DNA of 64,000 nt from Lucinisca nassula. Its lineage: Eukaryota > Mollusca > Bivalvia > Lucinida > Lucinidae. The notes under the pieces are model-generated. The model saw only the letters and a program-made list of their open reading frames with translations. It ran no database searches and was not told where the DNA came from. Each line of letters begins with the position of its first letter. The first letter of the stretch is position 1. Below, piece after piece: positions 44,831 through 55,779 of this stretch. The position numbers were made by a program, and so were the translations under genes. Location: contig OY757011.1 of assembly GCA_963580285.1 (NCBI GenBank), positions 95,587,650 through 95,651,649 on the forward strand, written 5' to 3'.

Positions 44831-45112
44831 CATCACGAAAACACGCCTATATAATTTTGATCCCCTTGAACCCCACTTTTATATAGTAAAACTGGGGTTT
44901 ACAGGGTATACCTTATTTTTCTTATTTCTACTCTAAAATATAGATTGTGGGTAATCGTTATAACCGCCTTGATGAGGCGGTTCTAACATGTACCCACAAT
45001 CTATATTTTGAGCAGAAATAAGAAAAAAATGCAATTTTTCATCTGAAAATTTTCTTTTTTGGGGGGGCGGTTAAGTTTACAATGTATTTGTATAGGCGTG
45101 TTTTCGGCATTG
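44831..45112. mobile_element. A-type hairpin MITE, copy 6
   Basis: CATCACGAAAACACGCCTAT start and ATAGGCGTGTTTTCGGCATTG end. Central hairpin slightly mismatched (CGTTATAACCGCCTTGATGA). Confidence 0.82.
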
Positions 45113-45447
45113 TTGATGTCATCACGTTGCCATTCTCTAGTATGAACAACATCTGGTTCAAATTCCCAGCTATATAATTTGATTTTGTTAATGCACTAAG
45201 AATGTAAAATTTGGACATTTGACACAATTTACATAAAAGCATTTTGTGATAAACATATTTCCTTATCATAAATTAGTGTAATAAATATTGTATATAGATT
45301 ATCCAGTTTGTTGTCTCTGACATACCTTAAATATGTGCTTATTTTAATCTTCCACTTTGTTTCTTTCAAAGTAGTCTTTTGAATTCTTGGCAGAAAATAT
45401 TATAAACCTGTACAATTTCTAATCAGGTTTACAGTTTGTAAGTAAAA

Positions 45448-45598
45448 TAGAAGTGGCGGCAATGATCAGGAATCAATACAATTAACCCATAGCTCCCATC
45501 AGAGACACCAAAGGGAAAGAAACACAAACATGAAACAACAGACCCTTATGGAAACATCAATAGCGGAAAGCCAAAAGGATAGTTACTTTCCCACAAAA
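45448..45598 (-). repeat. L repeat fragment, copy 4
   Basis: GCAATGATCAGGAATCAATA, CACCAAAGGGAAAGAAACAC, CAATAGCGGAAAGCC as in other L copies. It ends where an array-type segment (GTCTGTCCGTCACAAAAACT) begins. Confidence 0.6.
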
Positions 45599-45799
45599 TG
45601 TTTGTTTGCCTGTCTGTCCGTCACAAAAACTTCAACCTTGATCATAACTTCAAGTATTTGACCTAGCCCCATAAAACTTCACACACTTATTCACCATCAC
45701 AAGGGCTACATTCGGACAAAGGGCCATGACTCTGTTCTCATTTTTGGCTGAATTATCTCTCCCCTTGAAATTTTTGCAAAAACTCAGAAATTGGCTTCC

Positions 45800-45838
45800 A
45801 GGGTGTGTGTGTGTGTTGGGGGGGGGGGGGGGGGGGGC
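45800..45838. repeat. (GT)n then long poly-G
   Basis: GTGTGTGTGTGTTGG followed by about 20 G. G-quadruplex prone. Confidence 0.85.
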
Positions 45839-45894
45839 ATTGGTCACCTATAGTGACAGCTCTTGTTACTTGGAGCAAAGCTTTAGGTCAGCTT

Positions 45895-46136
45895 ATATGA
45901 GCCCCGCCAAGCGAATTTGGGTCTTCGAGCATTCCGTCATGACAAGTTTTAACTGCGCATGCCCAGCCATTCAGAAGGGCCAGGGATATGGCTTTTTGTC
46001 TGAAGGTTCCTCTTGATTCACTGCTTGTATGAGCGAGCAGTGAAGGTTCTGGCGAGACTGCGCGGATGCGCAGGCTCGCCTGAACCTTCGCTGATCGCAT
46101 AGGCGATAAGTACCAAAATCGCTTGACGGGGCCAAT
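45895..46136 (-). mobile_element. I-family MITE, complete copy
   Basis: ATATGAGCCCCGCCAAGCGA start and the complement of ATTGGCCCCGTCAAGCGATT at the end. Confidence 0.8.
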
Positions 46137-46213
46137 GTCATGACTGCTTGCCCGCACGTCTTCTGTCCGCTTGTCCATCAATCTGTCTGTTCATCCATTA
46201 GCTTTTCACATTT

Positions 46214-46330
46214 TTATGCCCCCGGAATCAAAGATTCGGGGGCATATAGTTTTTTGGGCTGTCTGTCTGTCCATCTATCTGTCTGTCTGTCCACTTAAAC
46301 CTTAACATTAGGCATAACTTTTGATGGTAA
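46214..46330 (+). repeat. Pearl-like head without core
   Basis: TATGCCCCCGGAATCAAAGA then TTCGGGGGCATATAG forms a terminal hairpin like those of P1 and P4, followed by CTGTCTGTC-type repeats. Confidence 0.55.
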
Positions 46331-46432
46331 CCACTTACGTATAAGCTTGCCCAGGAAAAGTGTGGATAGGTAAACTGACCAGCTAAAAAATGACCTAAAG
46401 AGTGTTGAATGTGCCGTTAAACTCCAATACGT
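46330..46432 (+). mobile_element. S1 tRNA-SINE 3' fragment
   Basis: TAAGCTTGCCCAGGAAAAGT, GACCAGCTAAAAAATGACCT, GTGCCGTTAAACTCCAATAC. Confidence 0.7.
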
Positions 46433-46775
46433 AAAAGAGGTTTCGAGTTATAATTAGGTCTAGTTTTCTTTCTTGCATTCAATCTTTTGCTACTCAAAAT
46501 GTCGGACTAGGTTTACTCCAACGGCGCCAAAATAAAATGAGGGCCAATATAAGTGTTTTTCAGTGCATTAACTGCCCATGTCATGATTCATCGTAAAGTG
46601 CATTTGACGTATGCAAGGGGTGTTCCAAAATTAATGTTGTTGTAGTTTATTACCAGTCGTGCAGTGTGTTCTCCAAACGGCCACGTGTCGATAAACTGAG
46701 CACTGTTGGTTTCATTGGGTGACGGGGCCCAATGCATAGAGTTGCATAGGTAACAAGAATTCCGCAGAAGGCAGC

Positions 46776-48462
46776 GTCGCACCTGCTGGGGGCAAAAGTC
46801 ATAGAAGCCACAATCAGAATGTTGTTATTAATTAAGTAAATTTCATAGCAGTTGATAGTTGATGTAAAATGTGTCAAAGTCACTTGGCCAAAAATATAGG
46901 CCATGGTCACCAGGTCAAAGTACGTGCCAAATCAGTACAATGAGGAGAAGTACTATGCAAAGTTTGGTGGCTGTAGGCCATTTATTTTAGGACATATTGA
47001 ACATTGACGTAAAAGTCGATAGAGTGCATAATATAGGTTAAGGTCACCAGGTCAAGGTACCCACAGAGTAAGTAAATGTAGGAGAAACACTATGCAAGGT
47101 TTGGTGGTTGTAGGCCTTATAGTTAAGAAGATTTGGAATGTCGACCTAAAATGTGTTAAAGTCAATGGAGTGCAAAAAATAGGTCAAGGTCACCAAGTCA
47201 AGGTACCTGCATAGTCAGTACATCTAGAACCACTATGCAAGATTTGGTGGTTGCAGGTCTTTTATTTGAGAAGATCTGGAACATTGACGCAAATTGTGTC
47301 GAAGTCAATGGAGCGTAAAATATAGGTCAAGGTCACCAGGTCAAGGTACCTGCAGAATCAGTACATCCAGGAGCAGCATTATGCAAGCTTTGATGGTTGT
47401 AGGCCTTTTATTTGCAGAGATCTGGAACTTCGACATAAAAATGTGTCAAAGTCGCTGGAGCGTAAAATATAGGTCAAGGTTACCGGGTCAAGGTGCCTGC
47501 AGAGTCAGTACATCTATTAGAAGCACTATGCAAGATTAGATGGCTGTGGGCCTTTTATTTGAGGAGATCTGGAACTTCGACGTAAAATATTACAAAGTCA
47601 GTGGAGCGTAAAATATAGGTCAAGGTCACCATGTCAAGGTACCTGCAGAGTCAATTCATCTAGGAGAAACATTATTCAAGATTTTCTTGGTGTAGGCCTT
47701 TTATTTGAGAAGATCTGGAACATTGACGTAATTTGTGTCAAACTCACTGAAGCGTAAAATATAGGTCAAGGTCACCGGGTCAAGGTGCTTGCCTAGTCAG
47801 GAGCTCAGGGTGATGTTTCATGAAAGGTTTGATGGTTGTTTAGTCTTATAGTTGATTACAATACAAACTTCGACGTAAATGTCGAACTTCGACGTAATGG
47901 TAAAAGTCACTGGAGCGCAAAATATAGGTCAAATTCACCAGGTCAAGGTGCTTACAAAGTGAGAAGGTCTATGAGATGTTTCATGTAAGGTTTGATTGTA
48001 GATGAGGTTTGTAAAATAAATACTTTGACGTAAATGTCGAACTTTGACGTAAATGTCGAACTTCGACTTAATGGTCAAAGTCACTGGAGCGCAAAATATA
48101 GGTCAAAGTCACCAGGTCAAGGTGCTTACAAAGTTAGAAGGTCTATGAGATGTTTCATATAAGGTTTGATGGTAGATAAGGTCTGTGAATAAAAACTTTG
48201 ACGTAAATGTCGAACTTCGACGTAATGTTCAAAGTCAATGGAGCGCAAAATATAGGTCCAAATCACCAGGTCAAGGTGCTTACAAAGTGAGAAGGTCTAT
48301 GAGCTGTTTCTTGTAAGGTTTGATGGTAGTTGAGGTTTGTAAAATAAAAACTTTGACATAAATGTCGAACTTCGACGTAAATGTTAACAGACGGACGGAC
48401 GAACGGACGGACGGACGGAAAATCGGACGCCTATGTCGCACCCTGCTATAAGCAGGTGCGAC
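46776..48462 (+). mobile_element. P5 pearl/Helentron-like element with (ACGG)n tail
   Basis: The end repeat GTCGCACCTGC (46776-46786) is answered by GCAGGTGCGAC (48452-48462), which itself closes a terminal hairpin from 48435. The core units AAAATATAGGTCAAGGTCAC recur near 47181, 47324, 47471, 47617 and 47763 (143-147 bp). They become 154-174 bp after 47926 as a GACGTAAATGTCGAACTTC insert is duplicated. An (ACGG)n microsatellite (48389-48419) precedes the right end, the hallmark of bivalve pearl elements. Confidence 0.78.
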
Positions 48463-48566
48463 AAAAACGTTGCTCACAAGTTCACTGACCTTTGTACAGT
48501 GTACATTTACTTAGAGCGTAATCATTACACAATACACAAAATGAATGGGGAAATGAGCTGACAAGA

Positions 48567-48842
48567 GCTTGTTTTATTTGATGTTTAACGTGCAGACGTT
48601 GCTTCCAGTTTTGAGGGACTTTTACCCGACATTGATGAAATGACATCTCAAGCCCTGTCACCCAATGAAACCAATAGGGTTTATAAGCATGGACGGTCAG
48701 ACGCACCGCTTTGCCTGGGCAGGCTTGGATCCACTAAGCGGTTTACCAGTACTCGTGTGCGGTGGGTTTCAGCTCTGCATGGAAGCATCATGCAGCCCAT
48801 CTATTTCTCCAAGCCCCGATTGGCGGGGGCCGGACAGTGTGC
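48567..48842 (-). mobile_element. G SINE, copy 7, minus strand
   Basis: TTTATTTGATGTTTAACGTG to CCAAGCCCCGATTGGCGGGG. The 3' domain is partly deleted near 48590-48600. Confidence 0.75.
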
Positions 48843-49107
48843 TTGGATAAGGCCTGAATAAAAGGTAGTTCGCAACTCGATAGCCATCCAACATGATGTA
48901 TGCTATATCTGTGAGAAGGACCAAATGTCTTACAGGACGATTTAAAGGTGTGGAGTTAAATTTAGGAGCAGGCAACAGCAGCAAAAAAATGATGCTCACG
49001 CAGGTCGCCCTGCATCATAAACAACTAAAAGTAACAAAAAAATAATCCGCAATATCCTCAAAATGTTGCCTGATTCATAGTGAAGCATTTAGCTCTATTG
49101 ACAAACA

Positions 49108-49262
49108 TGTCTTGGTGTAGTGGTTATGCTTTTCGTCTCATAAACCAGGGGTCTTGGGGTTCGATCCCGGGCTTCTTCAGACTTTCGAATTAGTCTCAAC
49201 CGAGGTACCGTCTTCGTATGATCTAAGTCGATGCCGGGACGTTAAACTCACACACACTCGCA
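49108..49262 (+). mobile_element. tRNA-derived SINE (type S4), short
   Basis: A box GGTGTAGTGGTTATGCT (49114-49130), B box GGTTCGATCC (49158-49167). Ends CCGGGACGTTAAACTCACAC. It shares GGGACGTTAA with G and S3. Confidence 0.75.
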
Positions 49263-49657
49263 CCACAGGAAATAAATGCACAATGGATATCCCGTTTATT
49301 TCAGATGAACAATGAGGATCCGTAAAGGCATTTCGAAAAAAAGAAAGGAAAAAAAATCACAAACTGTATGCAGCATATAGCAAAAAGGCTTTCGAGAATT
49401 TTGTCGCTGGTGATAAGAAATCTATTTACATTTTCGAACCAAAGCGGAAGTGTTCCAACCGAATTTCAGTCTCCAAAATGCGAGGCGACCGAACAAGAGC
49501 GATAAAGAAGGTTTTGTATGTAATTTTCTTCAATAATAAAGGTCCAGTCTCACAAATTCTGGTACCAAAAGGCAGAACAGTGGCAGCATAATTCTATAAA
49601 ATGTTGTACTAAGAAAATTGAAGAAGAACTTCGAAACTAGCCACCCCATAACAGGAT
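49263..49657. other. No feature seen
   Basis: No recognised repeat or exon. Confidence 0.35.
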
Positions 49658-49903
49658 TTAAGGGGAATGGGTACACCTTCAGGGGAGGCAACTCCTTCAA
49701 AAGTAGTTTTGTCTCCCATGTCAATAGGGGTCAACTGTTAAAGGAAAGAATTTGCTCCTAAGGAGCCTTAAGAATATGTCTCCTTTAAGAATAGACCCCT
49801 TTTTCAGTGAGACAGGACTTATAGAAAAGCGAACTGGAAGGCCCGAAAGTTGTCTCCTTTTAAAAGTGGCAGAAAGATCTGCCAGGTGTTCCCACTCCCC
49901 TTA
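49658..49903 (+). mobile_element. K-family MITE, reference copy
   Basis: TTAAGGGGAATGGGTACACC start and GGTGTTCCCACTCCCCTTA end. Inner inverted pair AAGGAAAGAATTTGCTCC / GGAGCC..GTCTCCTTTAAG. Confidence 0.75.
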
Positions 49904-50103
49904 CGCACCCCTGAGTCTCGCATGATCTTGTGATTGAGGTTTTAGGCAGAGAATGTCACCGTCCTACTGCAACCTTCATATGCGCCAGAGCTCGTCCCTA
50001 AACGCAAATACGACACTTCGATGAATGCTCTTGGATCTGGGGTTTATTAGTATCTGACAGGAGGCCCCATTAAAGAGTATGAAAACTGCGGCTAAACAGG
50101 TGA

Positions 50104-50332
50104 ATTAACCCATATATGCCTAGTGGCCCTTTTTTGGGACGTTGGCAAACAGTGTAGACCCAGATCAGACGCCGCATAACGCGGCGTCTGATCTGGGTCT
50201 ACACTGTTTGCTCAAAGAACATACATTTTTGTACAACTTACATTAAACAAAACAAATCTGACACCCCTATAATTGAAAATGGACAACTCCAAATTTATAA
50301 GATGGAAGATTCCATTGTCATATATGGGTTAA
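50104..50332. mobile_element. E2 piggyBac-like MITE with perfect 31-bp hairpin
   Basis: TTAACCCATATATGCC start and CATATATGGGTTAA end. Hairpin arms 50144-50174 and 50180-50210 pair perfectly around a 5-base loop. Confidence 0.88.
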
Positions 50333-50388
50333 GGTCGATGGAGAGTAGTTTGAAGTTGGATCAAGTCAAAAAGATTTTAACCTTTTGT

Positions 50389-50892
50389 TTGTTTGTTTGT
50401 ATTGAAGTTTAACGGCCCAGTCAACACAATTTTAGGTAATTTTGGAGCCAGTCAGTTCACCTATCCACACTTATACGTTTATTTGTTTGATTTGAGGATT
50501 AACGTCCCCGTCAACACTGTATATGTCATTTAGGAGACGTTGCTTCCAATTTTGTTGGACTTTTACCCGACATTGAGATGAAATGACATCACAAGCCCTG
50601 TCGCCCAATGAAATCAATAGGGTTTATAAACATGGACGGTCCGACTCGCACCGCTTTGCCTGGGCAGGCTTAGATCCTGTAAGCGGTTTACCAGTACATG
50701 TGTGCGGCCCATCTATTTTTCTTCAAGCCCCGATGGGCGGGTTGGGGGCTAGGCTTATACGTAAGCGGTTTACCAGTACAGTGCACGTTCTTTTGTCAGA
50801 AACTTACAACTGCTTTTCTTGAATCAGCGGAAGGGTGAGAATGACCGTAGAAAATATTTCGTGGCCAATCTCCACGAAAGAATGTTGTTTTT
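50389..50892 (-). mobile_element. S1 tRNA-SINE split by a G SINE
   Basis: The tail and 3' domain at 50389-50478 (TTTGTTTGTTTGTATTGAAG, TTAACGGCCCAGTCAACAC) continue at 50754-50892 (TTATACGTAAGCGGTTTACC; GAATCAGCGGAAGGG). The interruption is the G SINE at 50479-50753. Confidence 0.8.
50479..50753 (-). mobile_element. G SINE, copy 8, nested in S1
   Basis: The direct repeat CTTATACGT at 50470-50478 and 50754-50762 flanks a minus-strand G body. Confidence 0.85.
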
Positions 50893-51180
50893 TTTTAACA
50901 GTAGATCTTTTTTCTAATTTTTTTTTTTTCATTCACACAGAAACATAAAGACACTTATAACATATATTTCATGACATATCAAGAGCGTTGTCAGTACATT
51001 TATATAACTAACAGAGGTGAGTAAATAAGAAGAAAGATGTTAAAACATCTTCCCTGAATACGGCTGTCGGAAGCCATCATCCAAGGCCCGGGGCAGAGAC
51101 GGTACAGACATCAGAAACCAGTTCTCAAATCACGACGTTCCCGTGCCATCAGAACCCTGGATCCGAACCTCCCGACAACC
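50893..51180 (-). mobile_element. Poly(A)-tailed retrosequence, probably a LINE 3' end
   Basis: On the minus strand it ends TTTCTGTGTGAATGAAAAAA and more A, preceded by TATAAGTGTCTTTATG. It lies between an S1 body (to 50892) and an S1 head (51181-51340), so it appears to interrupt that SINE. A processed mRNA piece is the alternative. Confidence 0.45.
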
Positions 51181-51340
51181 AGCCTAGACGCCAGAAACTG
51201 ACAACTGCCCTTCTTGAATCAGCGGAAGGGAGAGAATGACCGTAAAATGTTGCCGACCCCGACAGGTATTGGACCCGCTTCCTCCTGATTAAAGTCAGAC
51301 GCGCATCCGTCTGAACTCAGTGACCAAGGCCGGCTTTGCA
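51181..51340 (-). mobile_element. S1 tRNA-SINE head portion
   Basis: CTTGAATCAGCGGAAGGGAG, TGTTGCCGACCCCGACAGGT, ACGCGCATCCGTCTGAACTC, GCCGGC: the complement of the S1 head. Confidence 0.7.
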
Positions 51341-51881
51341 GTAAAGGAGAGTTACTGAAAATAACATTTTTTGAACAACCCTCATATATAGTTCAAAGCT
51401 TTTAGCAGCCTGTAAATAGAAGCCTAGTAGGTGCCTTGCTTAGAGTACACCATTAGTACGAATGTGCATATATTTAGGGTAAGCAACTCAGTAATATTGT
51501 TATGTCTCCATCATCAACAAATTAGGAGCAAATCTTTCCTATACTGATGGACCTTTGTTGGCGGGCCTTGGGCACTAAAATTTGTTTTATTTTAAACCGT
51601 ACATACATTTAGTTATACTTTGGGATGGTTATGATAAAGGTAGTAACTTACATCCATGGGCGCATATAAATCATATGTAGTGTTCAGATAACATTATGCC
51701 TTGTATTTTTATGCAGTCATTTCTTATCTGGTAAACTTGCAACGAACGGAATGTTCAGAGTTCGAACCTTTAAACCCCCGTTTCTGCTTAGCGATATGCC
51801 TTGCAACGTATGTCTCTTTGCCGTGTCTTAGCGTAAGCTCTAATGAGATTTTTCCACAGCCTTGTAGACAAACGCACCCGT
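51341..51881. other. No feature seen
   Basis: No repeat recognised. Short open frames on both strands at about 51700-51900 are unconvincing. Confidence 0.3.
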
Positions 51882-52247
51882 CATGATAACAAGTCCGTGA
51901 AATGAACATCCCTCTAACCCTAGTTTATATAGAGAGAACATCCCTCTAACCCTAGTTTATATAGAGAGGGGTTTACAGGGTATAAATAATTTTGCTTATT
52001 TCTCCTCCTTGTCATAGGTTGTGGGTACTCGTTAGATCCGCCTCAATGAGGCGGTTCTAACGGGCACCCACACAGACATAGGTTGTGGGTACTCGTTAGA
52101 ACCGCCTCAATGAGGCGGTTCTAACGAGCACCCACAACCTATGTGTGAGGTATATATAAGAAAAATGTCACAACTTTTCATCAGAAAAGTAGCCATTTTG
52201 GAGATATGAAAGGAAGCACTATGCCATACAGGTTTGTTATCGTAATG
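51882..52247. mobile_element. B-type MITE with two tandem hairpins
   Basis: CATGATAACAAGTCCGTGAA start and GTTTGTTATCGTAATG end. A ~33-bp segment (GAACATCCCTCTAACCCTAG...) is duplicated at 51905-51968. The core hairpin is present twice (52025-52070 and 52085-52140). Confidence 0.82.
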
Positions 52248-52741
52248 TTTTACTAAGTTGCAAGTACAGATGTGTTGGTCGCATTTGGTTCATGTGGCAA
52301 TGCATGTAATTGTAAGTACAAATGTACTTAGAAATTTGGCCTGAAATGAAAATATTGTAGTCATGAATAAAGTTGCTTTGTGCAGTTTACTGAATAATTT
52401 TCTTGTACTGATTCCTTTAAGGATTGGAATATACTAAATAATCGTCTTTATTGAGGCAAAATGGTCGCGTTCTTAGCTATCTGATATGATTCTTCATCTT
52501 TCGCAACACAAAGACTTATTTTGTTAGGTAACGATAAGAATTATTTTTATATGATATAGCAGTACCATGTACCATTAACCCCAATAATAATACAAAAATG
52601 AATTCTATCTTTCATTTCGGCAGGGTCCACTTCAGGTAGAAATTCTGTATCCAGGCGAAGCACTCCTTTTTGATTTCGCCTACGGTTTCAGGAGTTAATG
52701 TACAATAAGACGAACACTCCCTGAATTCGTCTCCCAATGGG
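52248..52741. other. No feature seen
   Basis: AT-rich, no recognised repeat. Confidence 0.35.
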
Positions 52742-53019
52742 CATTACGTTAACGCCCGTGCGACATAGTGCATTTTTCACACCTCCAAAAGGACTAGTTT
52801 TCGGATGAAAATCCTTGATCCTTTTCTTATTTATATTGCAAACATTAAGATGTGTGTGCTCGTTAGAACCGACTCATTGAGGCGGTTCTAGCGAGTACCC
52901 ACAACCTATGTCTTGGAGTAAAAGTAATAAAAATAATGCAAACCACCGTACATCCCAATTTTCTCTACGTAAAGTGGGGTTTAGAGGGTCGTTCGTTTCA
53001 CAGATTTGTTCACGTGATG
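52742..53019. mobile_element. B-type MITE, complete copy
   Basis: CATTACGTTAACGCCCGTGC start and GATTTGTTCACGTGATG end. Hairpin with two mismatches (CGACTCATTGAGGCGG). Confidence 0.8.
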
Positions 53020-53627
53020 AATACACATGTACATAAAGCGGGCTGAAACTGATTGGGGTTATCCCATTTGTCCACCCACAGTCGACTTCGGTTTGGAATC
53101 TATGAGCGGTCACACATACCACGTCTCTTTGACCAAACTACGCTACATGCACTCTTGGAAAGGTCAATTAACTCTTAAACCACAAATAACTAGCAAACGA
53201 CATTTTTTATGTTTCTGTATATTTGTTCAGAGAAAATATGGTAAAACATTAAATAGTCCAGTCTTATTTCTTTTCTTTTTGTAAATAAACAAGATAGATT
53301 GTCGTCTGGTATAGCAGTTTCCGTTTCGATTATACGGGATCTGTGTGAGATAGTCTATGAAAACAAAATGGAATAAATGAATTATTATTCGTTTTGTGGC
53401 ATTTGTCATCTGTAAATGGGGGATGACAGAGAATATTATGCTTGCATAGTATCAAGCCTACTAACCATATTATTAAAATAGTCTGGCTGACTGGAGAATT
53501 TCAAAGTGTCTGTAAGTGGTCTGCGAAATTCTACCAATTTAGCACGTTTGTCTCCTAAAGGGTATTTTTATTCATATCACAACTTTGGTGACGTGGTTTC
53601 GTGTGAGTTTCATGGAGTGCGTGCTAA
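53020..53627. other. No feature seen
   Basis: No recognised repeat or exon. Confidence 0.35.
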
Positions 53628-53884
53628 TCACCACGAAAACACGCCTATATAATTTTTATATAGAAAAACTGGGTGTTACAGGGGTAAATATTATTTTTCT
53701 TATTTCTGATCTAAAACGTAGATTGTGGGTACACGTTAGAACCGCCTCGATGAGGCGGTTCTAACGAGTACAAACAATCTATATTTTGAGCAGAAATAAG
53801 AAAAATATCACAATTTTTCATCTATTTTTTTCGGCGGTAAAGTCTGCAATGTACATGTATTTGCATAGCCGTGTTTTCGAAATG
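53628..53884. mobile_element. A-type hairpin MITE, copy 7
   Basis: ATCACCACGAAAACACGCCT start and GCATAGCCGTGTTTTCGAAATG end. Intact core hairpin. Confidence 0.82.
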
Positions 53885-54216
53885 TATTGACCCACATTAC
53901 GTGTGACTCAGTGTACCTTTTTGTCAAAACAGTTACTTTTCTATGTAAAACTCTTATATGTTTCTTATTAAAGGGTTACTTTTCTGTGTAAAACTTTTAT
54001 AAGTTTCTTATTTATTTTTTTTTGTTCGCAGCTCCGAAGTTTGTTGTTAATACTTGAAAGATAGGTCGAGGGTGCTTGTTAGAGCCGCCTCATTGGCAAG
54101 ATCAGTCATCCTTTTAATGATGGCTTGCCTATTTACGACATTGTCGTCATGCAGCTTTGATTAGAAACTAACATATAAGTAGGCTAGGGATAAAAGCTCT
54201 GATGTTTTTGAAAACT

Positions 54217-54430
54217 GGCAACCCTTATCCTGCTGAACATGACGACCCTTGCCTTTGCAAACAGTGTAGATCCAGAATAGATGGATTCTGAAGAAGCTAT
54301 CTGATATTGATCTACCATGTTTGTCATGCAGTTTGATAATTGAATTAATACATTTTATCAAGTAATTTGATTGTTGGATAGTCAGAAATGGGTGTGGCTA
54401 CAACAGCTTATACAGCAAACCAAGGGTTAA
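54217..54430. mobile_element. E1 MITE, left TTAA mutated
   Basis: CCCTTATCCTGCTGAACATG start and CCAAGGGTTAA end. Imperfect hairpin around ATGGATTCTGAAGAAGC. Confidence 0.7.
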
Positions 54431-54460
54431 TGGTGGTGTTACTTATGTCCCTTTGATATC

Positions 54461-54694
54461 TTAACCCTTTTTGTACCAAATGGAATCTTCCTCCTTATGT
54501 ATACTAGGAGTCCATTTCAAAATTTAGGGGTGTCAGGTTTTTTTTTTTTTTTTTCAAAATTTATTTGGAAAATGGCTTAACTTTTCGCAAACAGTGTAGA
54601 CCCTGATCAGACGCTGCGTTCTGCGGCGTCTGATCTGGGGCTGCACTGTTTGCCCTGGTACCCGTTTTTGGGTTTCCGGTACTAAATGGGTTAA
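54461..54694. mobile_element. E2 MITE
   Basis: TTAACCCTTTTTGTACCAAA start and GGTACTAAATGGGTTAA end. Hairpin CAGACGCTGCGTTCTGCGGC / GTCTG. Confidence 0.85.
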
Positions 54695-54943
54695 AATGCC
54701 TATTTTCGACATCATCATCAGCATAACTCCTTCACTTTTGATCATTACTGTAAGTACGTTGGGGATAAAGATTGGATGAGTAAATAACTGGCTTGATTGA
54801 CCTTCAACTAATCATAGAGTTATATCCCCTCCATTGGAGAAAATGCCCTTTTTCAGTTTGGATTAGATCTTCCTGAAACTTACATATAAGTAGGCTTGGG
54901 AGGAAAAGCAGAGAGGAGTTTGAAAACTTGAAAAGTCGGTATG

Positions 54944-55221
54944 CATTACGCTAACACACCCGTGCGACATAGTGCATTTTTTCACATCTCCAAAATGGCT
55001 ACTTTTCTGGTGAAAACCAGTGATATTTTTCTTATTCACACTCCAAACATAGGTTTTGGGTGCTCGTTAGAACCGCCTCGTTGAGGCGGTTCTAACGAGT
55101 ACCCACAACCTATGTCTAGGGGCAGAAATAAGAAAAATAATGTTTACCCCTTAAACCCCAATTTTCTCTATATAAAGTGGGGTTTAGGGGGTCTTTATTT
55201 CACGGACTTGTTCACGTGATG
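54944..55221. mobile_element. B-type MITE, reference-quality copy
   Basis: CATTACGCTAACACACCCGT start and ACGGACTTGTTCACGTGATG end. Perfect hairpin CTCGTTAGAACCGCCTC / GAGGCGGTTCTAACGAG. Confidence 0.87.
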
Positions 55222-55331
55222 GTTAGTCTTAGTTATGTCCCCTTGGTTGCTGAAAGTGCCTATTTGGCCTTATCATTAGTATTGATTGGATCAGCCTGAA
55301 ACTTGCATGTGAGATGGGCATGGACAGAACA

Positions 55332-55544
55332 TTAACCCTTGTCCTGCTGAATATTCATATATGCCACACCCACTACCGATTATCAACCAATCAGATTACC
55401 TGTAGCAAATTATTGCAACAAATTCATAATCTAAATGACAAACAATGCAGATCCTGATCAGATGGCTTCTTCAGAAGCCATCTGATCTGGATCTACATTG
55501 TTTCAAAGAAAAGGCATATCCGGGCTCAGCAGAATAAGGGTTAA
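55332..55544. mobile_element. E1 MITE, well preserved
   Basis: TTAACCCTTGTCCTGCTGAA start and AGCAGAATAAGGGTTAA end. Hairpin ATCAGATGGCTTCTTCAGAA / GCCATCTGAT. Confidence 0.85.
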
Positions 55545-55779
55545 AAAGGTTAAAAAGCTGGCTAGATCTAATTGTCAGCCATTGGTTGCTGAATTAGCTT
55601 ATTGTCCATCTTGTTATCAATATAGCTTCTTTAGTTTTGGTCAGTTTTTTATGAAACTTGCACAAACGCTGAACAGTGACAAGTGGTGTTGTGAACTGGC
55701 CAAAGCATAGTTTTCGGCCATGTGTTTACCTGTCTGTCCATAGTACATCCTTCTATTCCTCCATTATCACCTTCAACTG

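Noticed and set aside
51724..51909. Minus-strand open frame of 61 codons and an overlapping plus-strand one
   Set aside because: Open on both strands, no recognisable motif; it overlaps the start of a B MITE.
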